Shown here one piece after another: positions 1 to 11,003 of a stretch of 25,000 bases of DNA. Each line of letters begins with the position of its first letter. Position 1 is the first letter of the stretch. This stretch comes from Conus ventricosus. Its lineage: Eukaryota; Mollusca; Gastropoda; Neogastropoda; Conidae. The notes beneath the pieces were generated by a model that was not told where the DNA came from, did no database searches, and saw only the letters and a list, made by a program, of their open reading frames with translations. The stretch lies in assembly GCA_018398815.1 (NCBI GenBank), contig CM031616.1, positions 32,858,048 to 32,883,047 on the forward strand, in the 5' to 3' direction. Both the position numbers and the translations under genes were made by a program.

Positions 1-230
1 ACCTTGTCCTGCCATCGGATTTTGTAGATGCGCCTCAGACAGGTGTTGAAGAATGTCTGAATCTCCCTGAAGTGTTCTGCCCATCGTTTCAGCTGTTCCT
101 CGGTTGTTGTCAGTGGGTTTCCGTTCTTGTCCTTTACTGGCTTGTCTTCTGCTGGAACTTACCCGTCAGCCTCTTGGTCACCAGGTACATGTCCTTAAAA
201 TTCCCCTGTCCGGCTGCTGCCTCTGTTGAC
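1..230 (-). pseudogene. Non-LTR retrotransposon (LINE) ORF relic, frameshifted and internally deleted
   Basis: Read on the minus strand, about 220-150 gives a segment with GNFKDMYLVTKRLTGKF. One frameshift or stop near 150 follows, and then an open stretch containing KPVKDKNGNPL, EEQLKRWAEHFRE and NTCLRRIYKIRWQDK. In LINE polyproteins the KDK...RWAEHF stretch is typical of the linker between endonuclease and reverse transcriptase, whereas CLRRI.KIRWQDK is typical of the region after the reverse transcriptase. Here the two are joined in frame near position 60, so the reverse transcriptase core is missing. The relic runs off the left edge of the window. The clade is not assigned. The family resemblance is from memory of such ORFs, not a search. 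Confidence 0.75.
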
Positions 231-1240
231 TTTTGTATTGAATTATTGGTGGTTAAAATCAGAGATAGAACCCACTTTTAACGGTCTGTACCGTCTTTTC
301 CTCACTATGATAATAAATACCAAACAGAATCAAATATTTCAATAATGAATGGATAGTAGGAACTTTTCATGTTTTTATACATACAAATTTGATTACCTAC
401 AACAGTATCTAAGAGGAGCGGTCTTTGTCTTTGAAAATGAGAGCAAAAGACGACTGGCGTTTCTCCTTGCCCTGCTGCCAATATACGAGTTTTAGATCCA
501 GTTTTTGATTAGAAAATATTCGTAGAAACGGAGTACCGAATAAAGAGTTGAATATTATTTCAGTTGCGTTTGTTATAGGAATGGAATCGCCAACAGGATT
601 TAAATCGAAATGTTTGAATTTTGTAGAATGATAATGTTGCCAAAATCTCTGACAATGACAAAGAATGGTGCGAAGAAGGCGACCGTTCAAGCGATGTCGG
701 CATCATCAGTTATTTCATACGTTTGCAAGCATGTGCGAGAAATATCCTAAGCATGCGATATACGAAATGAGAGCGCACAACGTTATTTCTTATGTAAGTT
801 TTTTTTTTTCATTCTAAAGTTGTTATCATATTTTGTGGGAGGTTTTTTTTTTAATCAAATTTTGACCTGCAGAGACTTGAAACTGGCACCGAAAGTTAGT
901 ATTGCAAAATATCAATGTTGACATAAGATAGGCTTTCAAGCCTAATATACTTGTTATGAACAAAGCACAATTTTTTTAATGACCACTGGTGTATGTATCA
1001 TTATTTCACAGGTTCTGAAGCATTCACAAGTTAACGAGTTTACACGAAATAATCAAGATTCATCAATCAAGGGAGGTCAGGGGGAGGGTAACTCTAGAAC
1101 GAAACGTTTCGTCTACTAAAACGTGACCAAGAGGTAAGTGCACGCATAACACTAGACTACAGAGGCAACACTGGCACTGTGATCTCTGTCAGCTGGGGTC
1201 CGTTCTGAGAAAGACCAGGCATGGGCACTCCTTTGGGAAC
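231..1240. other. Unassigned non-coding sequence
   Basis: AT-rich sequence with short T runs (about 801-809 and 844-852) and no recognised repeat or gene. A minus-strand frame without ATG stays open for about 98 codons (about 409-702), but it has no internal methionine and no motif I recognise, so I do not call it a gene. Confidence 0.5.
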
Positions 1241-1338
1241 TATCAGGTGCAGCCCATCGTAAACTTTTTCACCAAATCTGGTATTTGTGTTTGGTCATTT
1301 TTACAGTGTTCAGTAAATGCTGGTTTGAAATTGAATTA

Positions 1339-1340
<2 letters not shown>

Positions 1341-1374
<34 letters not shown>

Positions 1375-1414
1375 CTCTCCTCCTCTCTCTCTCTCTCCTC
1401 TCTCTCTCTTCTCT
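1341..1414. repeat. (CT)n microsatellite
   Basis: About 74 bases of pyrimidine-only CT repeat with CC interruptions. The flanks are unremarkable unique sequence. Confidence 0.95.
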
Positions 1415-1577
1415 TTGACGATACATGATCAGATTTTTCCATATCCTAAGCATGTGGTTGATTTCCATTATTTTGAAAGGTCTCTAGGTGGATTCTTTCT
1501 TGTATTTCTCTCTCTCTGAAATTAATAACCAATGTTTCACTAACAACACGTTATTTGCGTGACAAAGCATTTTTCTT

Positions 1578-1679
1578 CACCCCACCACCACCACCACCAT
1601 CATCATCATCCATCATCATCATCATCATCATCATCACCATTCTCCCTCTTCTTCTTCTTCTCTTCTTCTTCTTCTTCTT

Positions 1680-1722
<43 letters not shown>

Positions 1723-1770
1723 TATTATTATTATTATATTATTTATCATTATGTTTATTGTTGTTGCTAC

Positions 1771-1816
<46 letters not shown>

Positions 1817-1925
1817 TAATAATCATCATCATCATCATTATTATCACTGTTATTATTACTATATTATTATTATATTATTATTATTATCATCATTATTATT
1901 ATTATTACTATGATTACTGTTATTG
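1578..1925. repeat. Compound trinucleotide block (CAC)(CAT)(CTT)(ATT)(AAT)(CAT)(ATT)
   Basis: A mosaic of trinucleotide runs: CAC then CAT from 1578, CTT from about 1648, ATT from 1683 to about 1740, a short spacer with TTGTTGTTGC, AAT from 1771 to about 1823, then CAT and ATT again to about 1925. The ATT run and the following AAT run are reverse complements of one another and could form a long hairpin. The long low-complexity reading frames here (poly-S, poly-Y, poly-N) are translation artefacts. Confidence 0.95.
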
Positions 1926-2029
1926 TTTTCATTTTCGTTTATCTTTGTCATTTTGTGTTTGCTTGTGTGTGTATGACCACGTGTTTGGATGCATATTATA
2001 CGTATGTGTTTGGCGAACATGAATATGTG

Positions 2030-2116
<87 letters not shown>

Positions 2117-2260
2117 TCGTGTGTGTACGCGCGCGCGCGCGCGCGTGTGTGTATGTGTGTGTGTGTGTGTGTGTGTGTTTGCAGGCACTTGCGCTTGTGA
2201 GTGCATGCATGTGTATGTGAGTGTGTGAGTGTGTGAGCGCGCGCGCGCGTGTGTGTGTGC

Positions 2261-2333
<73 letters not shown>

Positions 2334-2354
2334 TGTGTGTGTGTGTGTGTGTGT

Positions 2355-2389
<35 letters not shown>

Positions 2390-2398
2390 CACGTGCAG
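2030..2398. repeat. Compound (CT)n(GT)n(CG)n(GTGC)n microsatellite
   Basis: CT runs from 2030 to 2084, then GT to about 2114. A CG run lies at 2127-2145 and GT continues to about 2178. A short spacer is followed by a second CG run at about 2236-2249, GT, eight or so GTGC units near 2302-2334, and GT to about 2385. The GT/CG/GTGC parts are alternating purine-pyrimidine, the class of sequence that favours Z-DNA. His/Thr, Cys/Val and Arg/Glu frames through it are artefacts. Confidence 0.95.
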
Positions 2399-3080
2399 GC
2401 GAGTGCATACATGGGATTTTGCACGCTTATTCTCCACCTCACCCTCTCATACAGAATCTAAAGTCATCCCGACCCGTGAAACGAATGACCCAAACATGAG
2501 ATCACTGAGGTATTGATCCAGACTTGTGACGCAAACGCAGTGCGATAGCCTCAAAGAAGGCGCCTTTCTGTGATCAGTGAAGTGTATGCGATGTGTCACG
2601 TTCCCCCTTCCACTTGAACTCCGCATTAGCGGCCTTTCCTAGTATAATCAATACCACATGCACTATGGAAGGCAATTAAACGGAGAGCATGATTAGGTGT
2701 GGTGAGTGAGTACGCGTGCAAGAGTGGGGTGTGGGGGAAATAGTGAAGATGGTGAAACGGGGGAGGTAAATCATGTTTAAAAATGAGCCGAATTACCCAT
2801 GGTGAGGCATGAAGCTATGCAGAAATATCATTATACTGAAAGGGGACAAGCAAGAAACAGACATTTCAGAGAAACGAAAAGAGCCCCAGTTCGGGACTTG
2901 AAATTGCCTATTACATAATGCATTAATTGAAAATGATAGTGATGTGCATCCAGTGTAAGCAATGGTGACTACTGACATCCCCACGAATGCCGGTCAAGGG
3001 GTGTGTGGGTCTGGAGGTGACTGAACTGTTCAACGCACAACACGCTCTCAAGGAACTAGACATGTCTTTAAACGCCAGTC
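2399..3080. other. Unassigned non-coding sequence
   Basis: No recognised gene. A short stretch at about 2500-2570 (TTGTGACGC...GATAGCCTCAAAGAAGG) loosely resembles the GACGTTAACACTGAGACG..AGCCTTGAAGAG segment in the duplicated blocks further right, suggesting a decayed copy of that dispersed repeat. The similarity is weak. Confidence 0.35.
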
Positions 3081-3084
3081 TGCC

Positions 3085-3765
3085 CTTTTTTCTCTACATT
3101 CTTTCAGCATCCATATGCTCTGCCCTGTAGCAGTGGAAGCCCTGGCCATCCTGCTCCTGCTCCAGAAGCCACAGTCCAAGGCTGCCGATTCCCAGAAGCT
3201 GGGGTCTAAACTTGTAGGGTTTTGATGGAGACCTTGGATTGTCTTTGAATTGTTTGTGGTAACGACCTTGAAAGCGCTTTCTTTGATGGCAGCTAGCCTG
3301 TAATAGTTGTTTTAAGATGCAGTCGCCTGGCAACCCGCCTAACTAATTCGATTTTGTTCGAATTAGACTGGTGTAGGCCATGTTTGTCAGGGGCAGACAC
3401 ACTGGCGGTGATCTTGCCCTCATATTCATTTTTTGCGATTTTACTCAGACACGACATGTGGAAGGGTTTCAGTCAGTATCTCTTGTATATAGTCCAGTTT
3501 TTCACGAGCTTACTGGAGGATTGGAAAGACGACAGCATGTCAGACCTTGAACTAGGTCTCAAGACTCATTGCTCTGCTTTCCCACATGTGGGTGGTCTTC
3601 CACATCTGGCACTGCCCTTGTCAATTCTGCAGTTTATTTCATCGGTAACGTTGACTGCTCTGGACAGAGTGGATAGAGTGCTTTCAATGTACATGGACTT
3701 AGTCAAGTGCTGGTGTTCCTCACTTTTTGCCTGTGATTGTAGCAGGGACAGGGTTATCAATCTAG
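3085..3765 (-). pseudogene. Decayed LINE relic, C-terminal part of the reverse transcriptase ORF
   Basis: On the minus strand, segments in shifting frames appear in the order expected of a LINE ORF C-terminus. STLSRAVNVTDEINCRI comes first (about 3690-3620), then KLVKNWTIYKRY and PFHMSCLSKIAK (about 3525-3430), then LKQLL followed by KRFQGRYHKQFKD (about 3320-3230), and MDAERM near the end. These match the usual pattern: a YLGSTLS-like start, a TWT-containing middle, a CLR.I segment, then LPKQLL and GR...RFKD. Several frameshifts and at least one stop separate them, so it cannot be translated. Autonomous LINE activity is lost. Clade not assigned; call made by eye. Confidence 0.8.
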
Positions 3766-3970
3766 TATCACTTTCCTACTGCTTACCTTTGTCAGAGTCC
3801 CAGTCGCTCGCGTAGGTCACTAAAGCACTTTTGGACATCACAGGCACAGTCCACCACGGGAGAATATTGTTCAATGATTGTGCCGCCCCCTTGAGTGCGA
3901 GCTTGATGTTGTTCGGTCTTACACCGATGTTGGCTCACTGCTTGCACGTAGCCTTTGGCTGCTGTCAAAC

Positions 3971-3973
<3 letters not shown>
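3766..3973. other. Unassigned sequence flanking the LINE relic
   Basis: This lies upstream (minus-strand sense) of the relic. I could not recognise reverse transcriptase core motifs in it, so the relic is 5' truncated or too decayed to follow beyond about 3765. Confidence 0.4.
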
Positions 3974-4065
<92 letters not shown>

Positions 4066-4079
4066 TGTGTTTGTGTGTG
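3974..4079. repeat. (CT)n(GT)n microsatellite
   Basis: Forty bases of CT (3974-4013) pass directly into GT (4014-4079), with a GG and a TT interruption near the right end. Confidence 0.95.
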
Positions 4080-4580
4080 CTGTAAACCTAACATTTTGAC
4101 ATTATTGCCGACGAAGTATGGAGAATAAAAAGTCAACCTACGAACAGAAGGCTGATAGAAAGCCAGTTAGATCCACAGGAAGTCGTGAACGACTTTGGTA
4201 TGTGCATTAAAACCTACTAAAGAAAAGACAAAGACGCTTTTCCCTTCACTGGTCTTGAGTTGGCTGATGCACATATTCGATGGTTATCAAGACGGCACTC
4301 ATAGGCGAAAGAGAATCTGTTCATGTTGCTCAGCATGTCAGTCCCTGAGACCGCATTCAGTTTCTTGTTTTTAAATTCAGCATTATCAAAGAGGCGTCAC
4401 CCATGCGGAAGAGTCTATATGAGACACCATGCATCGGCAGCGTGCAAGGTTATAGCTTAATAGTTAAATACATTTCAAATAAAAATGGAAGGAACAGCTC
4501 ATGGACAAGAGCTTGCATATGCCTCATTTATGCATTGTAGAAACGTCTCTCACGCACAGTTAACATAGTCTGTGCCGTTG
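4080..4580. other. Unassigned non-coding sequence
   Basis: No open frame of note, no RNA gene and no repeat recognised. Confidence 0.5.
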
Positions 4581-4653
4581 ACAAACTTATATGTGTGCAA
4601 ATGTGTGTCTGCGTCTGAAAGCGTGTGTATTCGTGTTGGTGCTTGTATGTGAG

Positions 4654-4667
4654 CACGCACGCGCGTG

Positions 4668-4698
<31 letters not shown>

Positions 4699-4728
4699 TG
4701 TGTGTGTGTGTGCGTGTGCGTGTGTGTG

Positions 4729-4766
<38 letters not shown>
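4654..4766. repeat. (GT)n microsatellite with ACGC/CG left end
   Basis: A short CACGCACGCGCG lead passes into GT, interrupted by GG, GC and CTAT. It alternates purine and pyrimidine almost throughout. Confidence 0.95.
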
Positions 4767-4767
<1 letters not shown>

Positions 4768-4867
4768 ACTTTTTATACATACTGTCAGGTCAATGCCTAG
4801 GCATCCGGGTCTCGGAGCAAGATATGTATGCGTACGTTTGTGTGGAACAGTATAGAACGATGGCCGT

Positions 4868-5112
4868 TTCCTTAAAAAGAAAAGAAAAGAAAAAAATCTG
4901 CAAATATTTAAATAAAAACCATAAAAGCTAAATGCTTAGAGAAATATATACATGACTAATCAATAAATATAAACCTGAAAAAATAAATCAATAAGCAAAT
5001 GAATAAGTGATTACAATTAGTAAGTGATTAAATAAGTAAATAAACAAATAAATGATTACCATTAGTAAATGAAATATATAATAAGAAAGTAAAGAAACGA
5101 ATAAATGAAATA
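4868..5112. repeat. AT-rich degenerate AAAT/AAGT low-complexity tract
   Basis: Repeated variants of AATAAATAA, AATGAATAAGTGATTA and ACAAATAAATGATTACCATTAG, consistent with a decayed tetranucleotide array. ATTAGTAA-GTGATTA recurs at about 5017-5030 and 5053-5068. Confidence 0.7.
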
Positions 5113-6065
5113 AACAAACAACACTCAAATTTGCGAACATGCGAGTTTCCCCCAAACCTGTAGGACACACCTACACTACACAACCACCCAGCCCATCTGC
5201 TGAGCACAAGGGACCAGGAAAACACAATGACGAATAATACCATCCGTCCATATGCAGAAGCCAGTAGGAACATACGTAGAAGACCGAAAGATCAGCCACA
5301 CATCCCCTACCTCCCACCCCACTCTTTCCATCAATTTTCCATCATACTGCAACACCTGGCACTCCCCCACGAGAGTGAGCATGAGCGCGCATGCATTTAC
5401 ACACGCGCGCGTGCGCGTGCGCGCCCGCCCATCCGAATGTAAAGACGTCAACGACATAAGAACGTTTTCATCGAATGCAAGCAAAATTAGTTGTGCAATC
5501 AGAGTCAGGTTTGTTAATGTTGAGCATTTTCTGTTAAACACATTTTTATTGACATTCATTTTTTGTAAAAGTGCTTTTTCGATTTTTACATGGCACTGTT
5601 AGAATGCGTGATCTATATTTTACCTTTCACTTGTTTGTAACAATTCTCATTTTGTAGGTTGTCAGGTTCCGTAATTTTGTTGCCAAGGTCATGTGGAATG
5701 CTCTACTGTGTAAATACCTGAAGTATCAGGCTTTTGTATGTTCAAACGTCTTGCATTACTTAGCGTTCTTTTCTTTCTCACATTAACTTTGGGTGTGTTT
5801 CCTTTCATGGCTGATAAAGACCAAGCGTCAGCTATGGTGTAAAATATATATGACGTTATGTTTCATACTATACATTTTCGTTGTCATAGTTGTTGCTGCA
5901 GATTTTGAATCCATCTCAGATAACGTTTTGATTTGCTCATGACACTGCACTTTCTTAACGCATAATAAAAAGGACAAAGAAATAAGGAAGTGAAAGAAAA
6001 AAACAGAAAAAAAACGGAGCACGGGAACACTTTGGATGCAGCATGCGCGAACAACTGCTGCCATT
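5113..6065. other. Unassigned non-coding sequence with a short CG-rich alternating tract
   Basis: A short ACACGCGCGCGTGCGCGTGC-type tract lies at about 5400-5425. A minus-strand ATG frame of 127 codons (5559-5176) passes through that tract. It has no motif or signal I recognise and I judge it a chance opening. The remainder is ordinary AT-rich sequence. Confidence 0.45.
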
Positions 6066-6067
6066 GT

Positions 6068-6340
6068 ACAGTGACTAGTGTTATGGGTTGAAAGCTTACA
6101 AGTCGTGGGTTCGATTCAGTTCAGAGGCATTTATTCATGGGATTTTTCCAGCTTGACAGGTCCTCCCAAAAGCTGAATGGCTTGTGGGCTCAGATGGGAG
6201 GACCAGAACCACATAGTCGAGTTTCACCCAAATTGATGGATGCGTCTCTGGGAGAGTGTGACTCACATGTTCTTACCAGCGTTGCAGATGTCTGGTTTCT
6301 GTTCGGCCTAGTAGACACGACAATATTTGTGTATGGGATT
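6068..6340 (+). mobile_element. Old tRNA-derived SINE-like element (copy 1)
   Basis: A pol III type internal promoter is visible. The A box is TAGTGTTATGGG (6076-6087; 10 of 12 positions fit TRGCNNARYNGG) and the B box is GGTTCGATTC (6108-6117), about 32 bases apart as in tRNA genes. The body continues with CAGAGGCATTTATTCATGGG, then about 200 bases ending near TTCTGTTCGGCCTAGTAGACAC. A second diverged copy with the same order of landmarks lies at 18890-19140, which supports a mobile family. No clear A-rich tail or target duplication was found. The family name is unknown to me. Confidence 0.65.
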
Positions 6341-6766
6341 GCCGGAATGGGCAGCGTGGGAGTGATTCCACTCATACATCACTCAGGATGTTACAGGGGG
6401 AAAAAAAACCACTTCCAGAAGCTCTATTTTGTACTACCAATCAGTACTTCTACCAGAAACAGTCTACCGCTCTTCTCGCCCATTCCTCCGCCGCCCAATT
6501 GGACAGAAGATAGAGGAGCATGATCCATCTTCAGAGGTCACATGAAACAAAAAGGACTGAAGAGAGAGAAAGGGTAGCGAGTAAGTCACAATCACAGACC
6601 AGAACGGAAACAGGCCCAGTTGGCCTCATCCTACCTAGTTCAGCCCCTTGTTGAAAGTGCGTCCGCTCTCCATGGCGTCTTGGGAGTTGGACTCTTTGTC
6701 CCGCCACTCCTGTAAAAGTTGTGTCTCCGTATTGGTCTTGAGATAGCTGAGTATTCGCGATTGAGT

Positions 6767-6769
<3 letters not shown>
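6341..6769. other. Unassigned non-coding sequence
   Basis: No gene or repeat recognised. Short purine-rich stretches (for example around 6558-6575) are the only local bias. Confidence 0.45.
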
Positions 6770-6802
<33 letters not shown>

Positions 6803-6887
6803 CTCTCCTCTCCTCTCTCTCTCTCTCTCTCTACGCACACACACACACATACACACGATTGCGCGCGCGCGTGTGTGTGTGTGTGTG

Positions 6888-6970
<83 letters not shown>

Positions 6971-6993
6971 GCGCGCACATGCGTACATGCATG
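6770..6993. repeat. Compound (CT)n(AC)n(CG)n(GT)n(AT)n(GT)n microsatellite
   Basis: CT 6770-6832, AC about 6835-6856, CG 6861-6870, GT 6871-6888, AT to 6896, then about 70 bases of GT to 6968, ending in CCGCGCGCACATGCGTACATGCATG. The AC run and the GT run flank the CG core as an inverted repeat, so the centre can pair with itself and is also Z-DNA-prone. Confidence 0.95.
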
Positions 6994-7813
6994 TTCCGTT
7001 TCTTCTCCATAGAAAAATGCTACACACATTGAGAGTTTATCCTGACCAGAGAAGTGAGTCATCCCATACTCTAAGAATATTGTAGACATTGTGACATGAC
7101 CAACGGTCTTATCGACATCCGTGCGCGGCGCTGGGCACCCAGGGCAGCGGTTTCCGTGGTCAGTAATGGGCAGGTCCTGTCGTTCAGTTTCATGTCAATA
7201 CTGAAGTGACGGCCCTCCACCGATTAATCTTTGTCAGATACGTCAGAAGAAAGGAACAGAGGGAGGCAAGGCATACAGGGAGAAGAGGGGTGGGGTGCGT
7301 GGGCGTTGTATTTAAAGGCTGGACGGAGTAGGGAGGAGGCGGAGGAGGAGGAAGGGAAGGCCAAGAGAACGGTAGTGTAAGCGAGGTTCGGTTCTGATTA
7401 AAATTCAATGAAACGATATGCTTTATATCCTCTAGCAAGCAGAAGAAATTCAAAACACAGAAATCGAGCACAGTGACAGTGGCGGTGATCTGATTGAAAG
7501 TGATTCATAATTTTCTTCTTATTTGTTTGGATGAAAGAAAAAAAAGCGAACAGAAGAGGGCTTTCTCTACACTCAAAACATAATTCATTATTTGTTCGTA
7601 TTTTTTCAAGATACAAGTGAAACAAAAGCACTCTTGCAGCACACTGTCAACATACCCACCACCCCCACGCCCACCCCTAAGTAAGCCCAATTTCTCTTCT
7701 CTATGCTATCAGAAAATAAGTTGCATATGACGGTCTGTTATTTACTATTTTGTGCAGCTTTGCACATTCCTGACTACCAATGTTTATATTCATTTTTCAC
7801 ATCCGTTCAGTGG
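6994..7813. other. Unassigned non-coding sequence, partly purine-rich
   Basis: At 7180-7215 TCAATACTGAAGTGACGGCCC weakly resembles the GTTAATACTGAGACGACAGCC segment of block A. Around 7250-7370 the plus strand is strongly purine-rich (GGAGG, GGAGGAGG). A GCGTGGGCG motif (7297-7305) is followed by TATTTAAAGG (7309-7318). No long ATG frame follows. Confidence 0.4.
7297..7318 (+). promoter_or_regulatory. Possible core promoter motif pair
   Basis: GCGTGGGCG equals the consensus site of EGR-type zinc fingers. It sits four bases upstream of a TATTTAAAGG TATA-like box, within a G-rich tract. This is motif-level evidence only. The only nearby ATG frame (from 7408) is about 21 codons long. Confidence 0.15.
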
Positions 7814-7948
7814 TGTGCATGTCTATAGATACATGTACAGTGTGCATGTCTATAGATACATGTACAGTGTGCATGTCTATAGATACATGTACAGTGTGCA
7901 TGTCTATAGATACATGTACAGTGTGCATGTCTATAGATACATGTACAA
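7814..7948. repeat. 27-bp minisatellite, five copies
   Basis: Five head-to-tail units at 7814, 7841, 7868, 7895 and 7922, each beginning TGTGCATGTCTATAGATACA. They are identical except for the last base of the fifth unit. Each unit is nearly palindromic around TCTATAGA, with GTGCATG on one side and CATGTAC on the other. Because 27 is divisible by three, reading frames stay open across it, but this is not evidence of coding. Confidence 0.97.
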
Positions 7949-8786
7949 CCAGAGAGACATGTTATAGCACAGATACTGTATCAAACAATAAATGTTGATC
8001 TGTCGTTATATACACTCAAATGCACCTGTATAAAACAACAGGTTTAAAACATGTTGGTGAACTCAAGACATGAGTCGTACAGTATAATATCACACTGATA
8101 AAAAAAAAATTCAGACTTAAAAACAACATCAGTATAATTTTCTATTGGTTATTCTGTTTGTGATGATGACTGTAGAATTTAGGCAAATGTAACAAACTTG
8201 AACCCAGTATAAGCTTTGCTTTTTTCCACTTTGGTAGGCTGACTCTTGACGATGAAGTATTGATTGCTTTCAGCGGAGTGCAAGTCATTCGTTAGGGCCA
8301 TTGTACTGACGGAGCTTAATGAGGTTTGTAGGACTTTTGAACGTGAAAAATATCAAAAATGGCACTGTAAAGAAAACGTTTTTCAAATAAACTTGAAACA
8401 AACAATCCAAAACATAAACCAACAAATCAAACAGACGGAACTAATTAACAACTGAATGTACTAAGTAAAAGGATGAGTTAGTGATCAAATGGATGAACAC
8501 AAAAAATAGCCAAATCAATCAATCGATTAATCAATCAGTTAGGTAACTTTTCCCAAATGATCACATTTCTAATCCAATAATGAATATTTCAAACTAAAAT
8601 CTCTTACCCAATTCAGGAGTGAACACGACAGACCTTTGCATGATGCAAGTCAAATCTAGCATTTCTGAGCCACCAACCAAACTACCCCCGTCGCTCCTGT
8701 TCCACTCAAGAAACAAAAGAGAAGCTAAGGTTCTTTGCCTTCCAATGCAATGGTGTGGATTTTTCTCTGTTTGTCGATAATGTCCT
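7949..8786. other. Unassigned AT-rich sequence with a short (AATC)n tract
   Basis: A-rich low-complexity sequence at about 8380-8460 and an AATC tetranucleotide tract near 8513-8540. Nothing else is recognised. Confidence 0.5.
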
Positions 8787-8895
8787 GTCAGACAACAGGC
8801 GCCACTGGCATTTCAATGGCCAAGCTACGGCATCAGTCCATAAATAGCTCTCTGACCCAATCACGTCCCATTTTCCTTTCGTTTGGCTAGAAGGC
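8787..8895 (+). repeat. Dispersed core repeat, copy 1
   Basis: Shares the landmark order CAGACAA, CTGGCATT, CATAAAT, GCTCTCT, CCAATCAC and CGTTTGGC with copies at 11401, 14095 and 17431. This copy is the most diverged in its flanks. It lies outside the duplicated blocks, so the core is itself a dispersed repeat. Confidence 0.7.
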
Positions 8896-9892
<997 letters not shown>

Positions 9893-10090
9893 CAGACGCA
9901 CCAACAACTCATATACACACATACACACATGTAAACACACAGGTATCCACCACCTTCAACCCCACCACATAGACACACATGTATACACATGCGCGTTTCT
10001 TCTCATTTACACTCATAGCTTATTTACACGACCAATCACCTTGTAATTGATCTTTATCATTATCATTGTCATAATCGGAATAATGATGGA

Positions 10091-10205
10091 GTTGTTGTTG
10101 TTGTTGTTGTTGTTGTTGTTGATAATGATGATGATAATGCCGGTGGTGGCGGTGGTGGTGATTATATGATGATGTGATGATGATGCGATGATGGTGATAA
10201 TGCAA
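10091..10205. repeat. (GTT)n followed by (GAT)/(GGT) tract
   Basis: Ten GTT units (10091-10120), then GAT and GGT variants to about 10205. It lies at the position where block B has a long ATG array, so both blocks carry a trinucleotide array there with different units. Confidence 0.9.
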
Positions 10206-10667
10206 ACTGGTCAAAAATGTTAAGTTTATCATAGCCTATTGGCCATAGGCGCAGTGATCTTTCCAGAGATTCGCCATGTTCAGGGCATGGCATGATGGAA
10301 GGCAGTGCCCATCCTTCCCCCCTCTGCTGCCTTTATCTTTGCCTGAACTAAATCAATTACATGAGTTCCGCAGACAAACACCCTAAACATTTAGTCTCAG
10401 GCCACTCTACGAACAATGATAATGACCATGCTGTTGTTTTAATGACGTGATCTTAAGGCACGTTGAAGAGACACTGAAGAATATTGGGAAAAGAGGGGAG
10501 AGGCAGAAACTGATATTTTGACGTGACCTTTGAAAAAAAAAAGGCAACAGAAACCAACAGTTTGTGACGCAATGTGCGAGCAGCTCTAACATATCAGGAC
10601 AGTGGATCAAAACGCGTTGTAACTTCTGGAGACACTTAACATCGGGCAATGCATCAACTCGATCCTT

Positions 10668-10790
10668 TCAAGCGAAGTGAGCATTGATGTGACAGCCTTG
10701 AATAGAAGAATGAATGCCAAAAACTGATTTGAGAGCGGCCTCCGGGGAAATGGAGTCACATGGCAGAGAGTTTCGCTGGGTCGACATCCT
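10668..10790 (+). repeat. Dispersed segment with GACAGCCTT and GGCCTCC landmarks
   Basis: TGACAGCCTTGAATAGAAG followed about 50 bases later by GCGGCCTCCGGGGAAATGG. The same pair of landmarks, equally spaced, occurs at 13199-13310, 15955-16045 and 17962-18065, each to the right of a (CT)(AC) array. So each block holds two internal copies of a smaller unit. Confidence 0.6.
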
Positions 10791-10902
10791 TAAAGAGGGG
10801 TATGCTGACTACGTCGCAAGGGATAAAGAAAAAAAGGCAAGAACCAGCAATATTATGCTACATCAATCAGCATGACAATGTTTCTAATGTGAAGTGATAC
10901 GT

Positions 10903-11003
10903 AAAAAGAAATGATAAATAAATGAATGAATAAATAAATGAACAAATAAACAAATAGACAAATAAATGAAATAGACAAACAAATACATAAATATAAACAC
11001 GCA
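10903..11003. repeat. (AAAT)/(AAAC)-type degenerate tetranucleotide tract
   Basis: AAATAAATGAATGAATAAAT and related variants. Block B has a shorter equivalent at about 17118-17150, directly to the right of the 39-bp array. Confidence 0.85.

Noticed and set aside
409..702. Minus-strand frame of about 98 codons as a coding exon
   Set aside because: It has no methionine, no convincing splice sites and no recognised similarity; length is within chance expectation over 25 kb.
1859..2516. Long His/Thr-, Cys/Val- and Arg/Glu-rich frames in this and every other GT/AC/CT array
   Set aside because: Translations of dinucleotide repeats stay open in several frames on both strands; they are not genes.
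5176..5559. Minus-strand ATG frame of 127 codons as a gene
   Set aside because: It runs through a CG-alternating low-complexity tract and has no recognised motif, conserved domain feature or codon signal.
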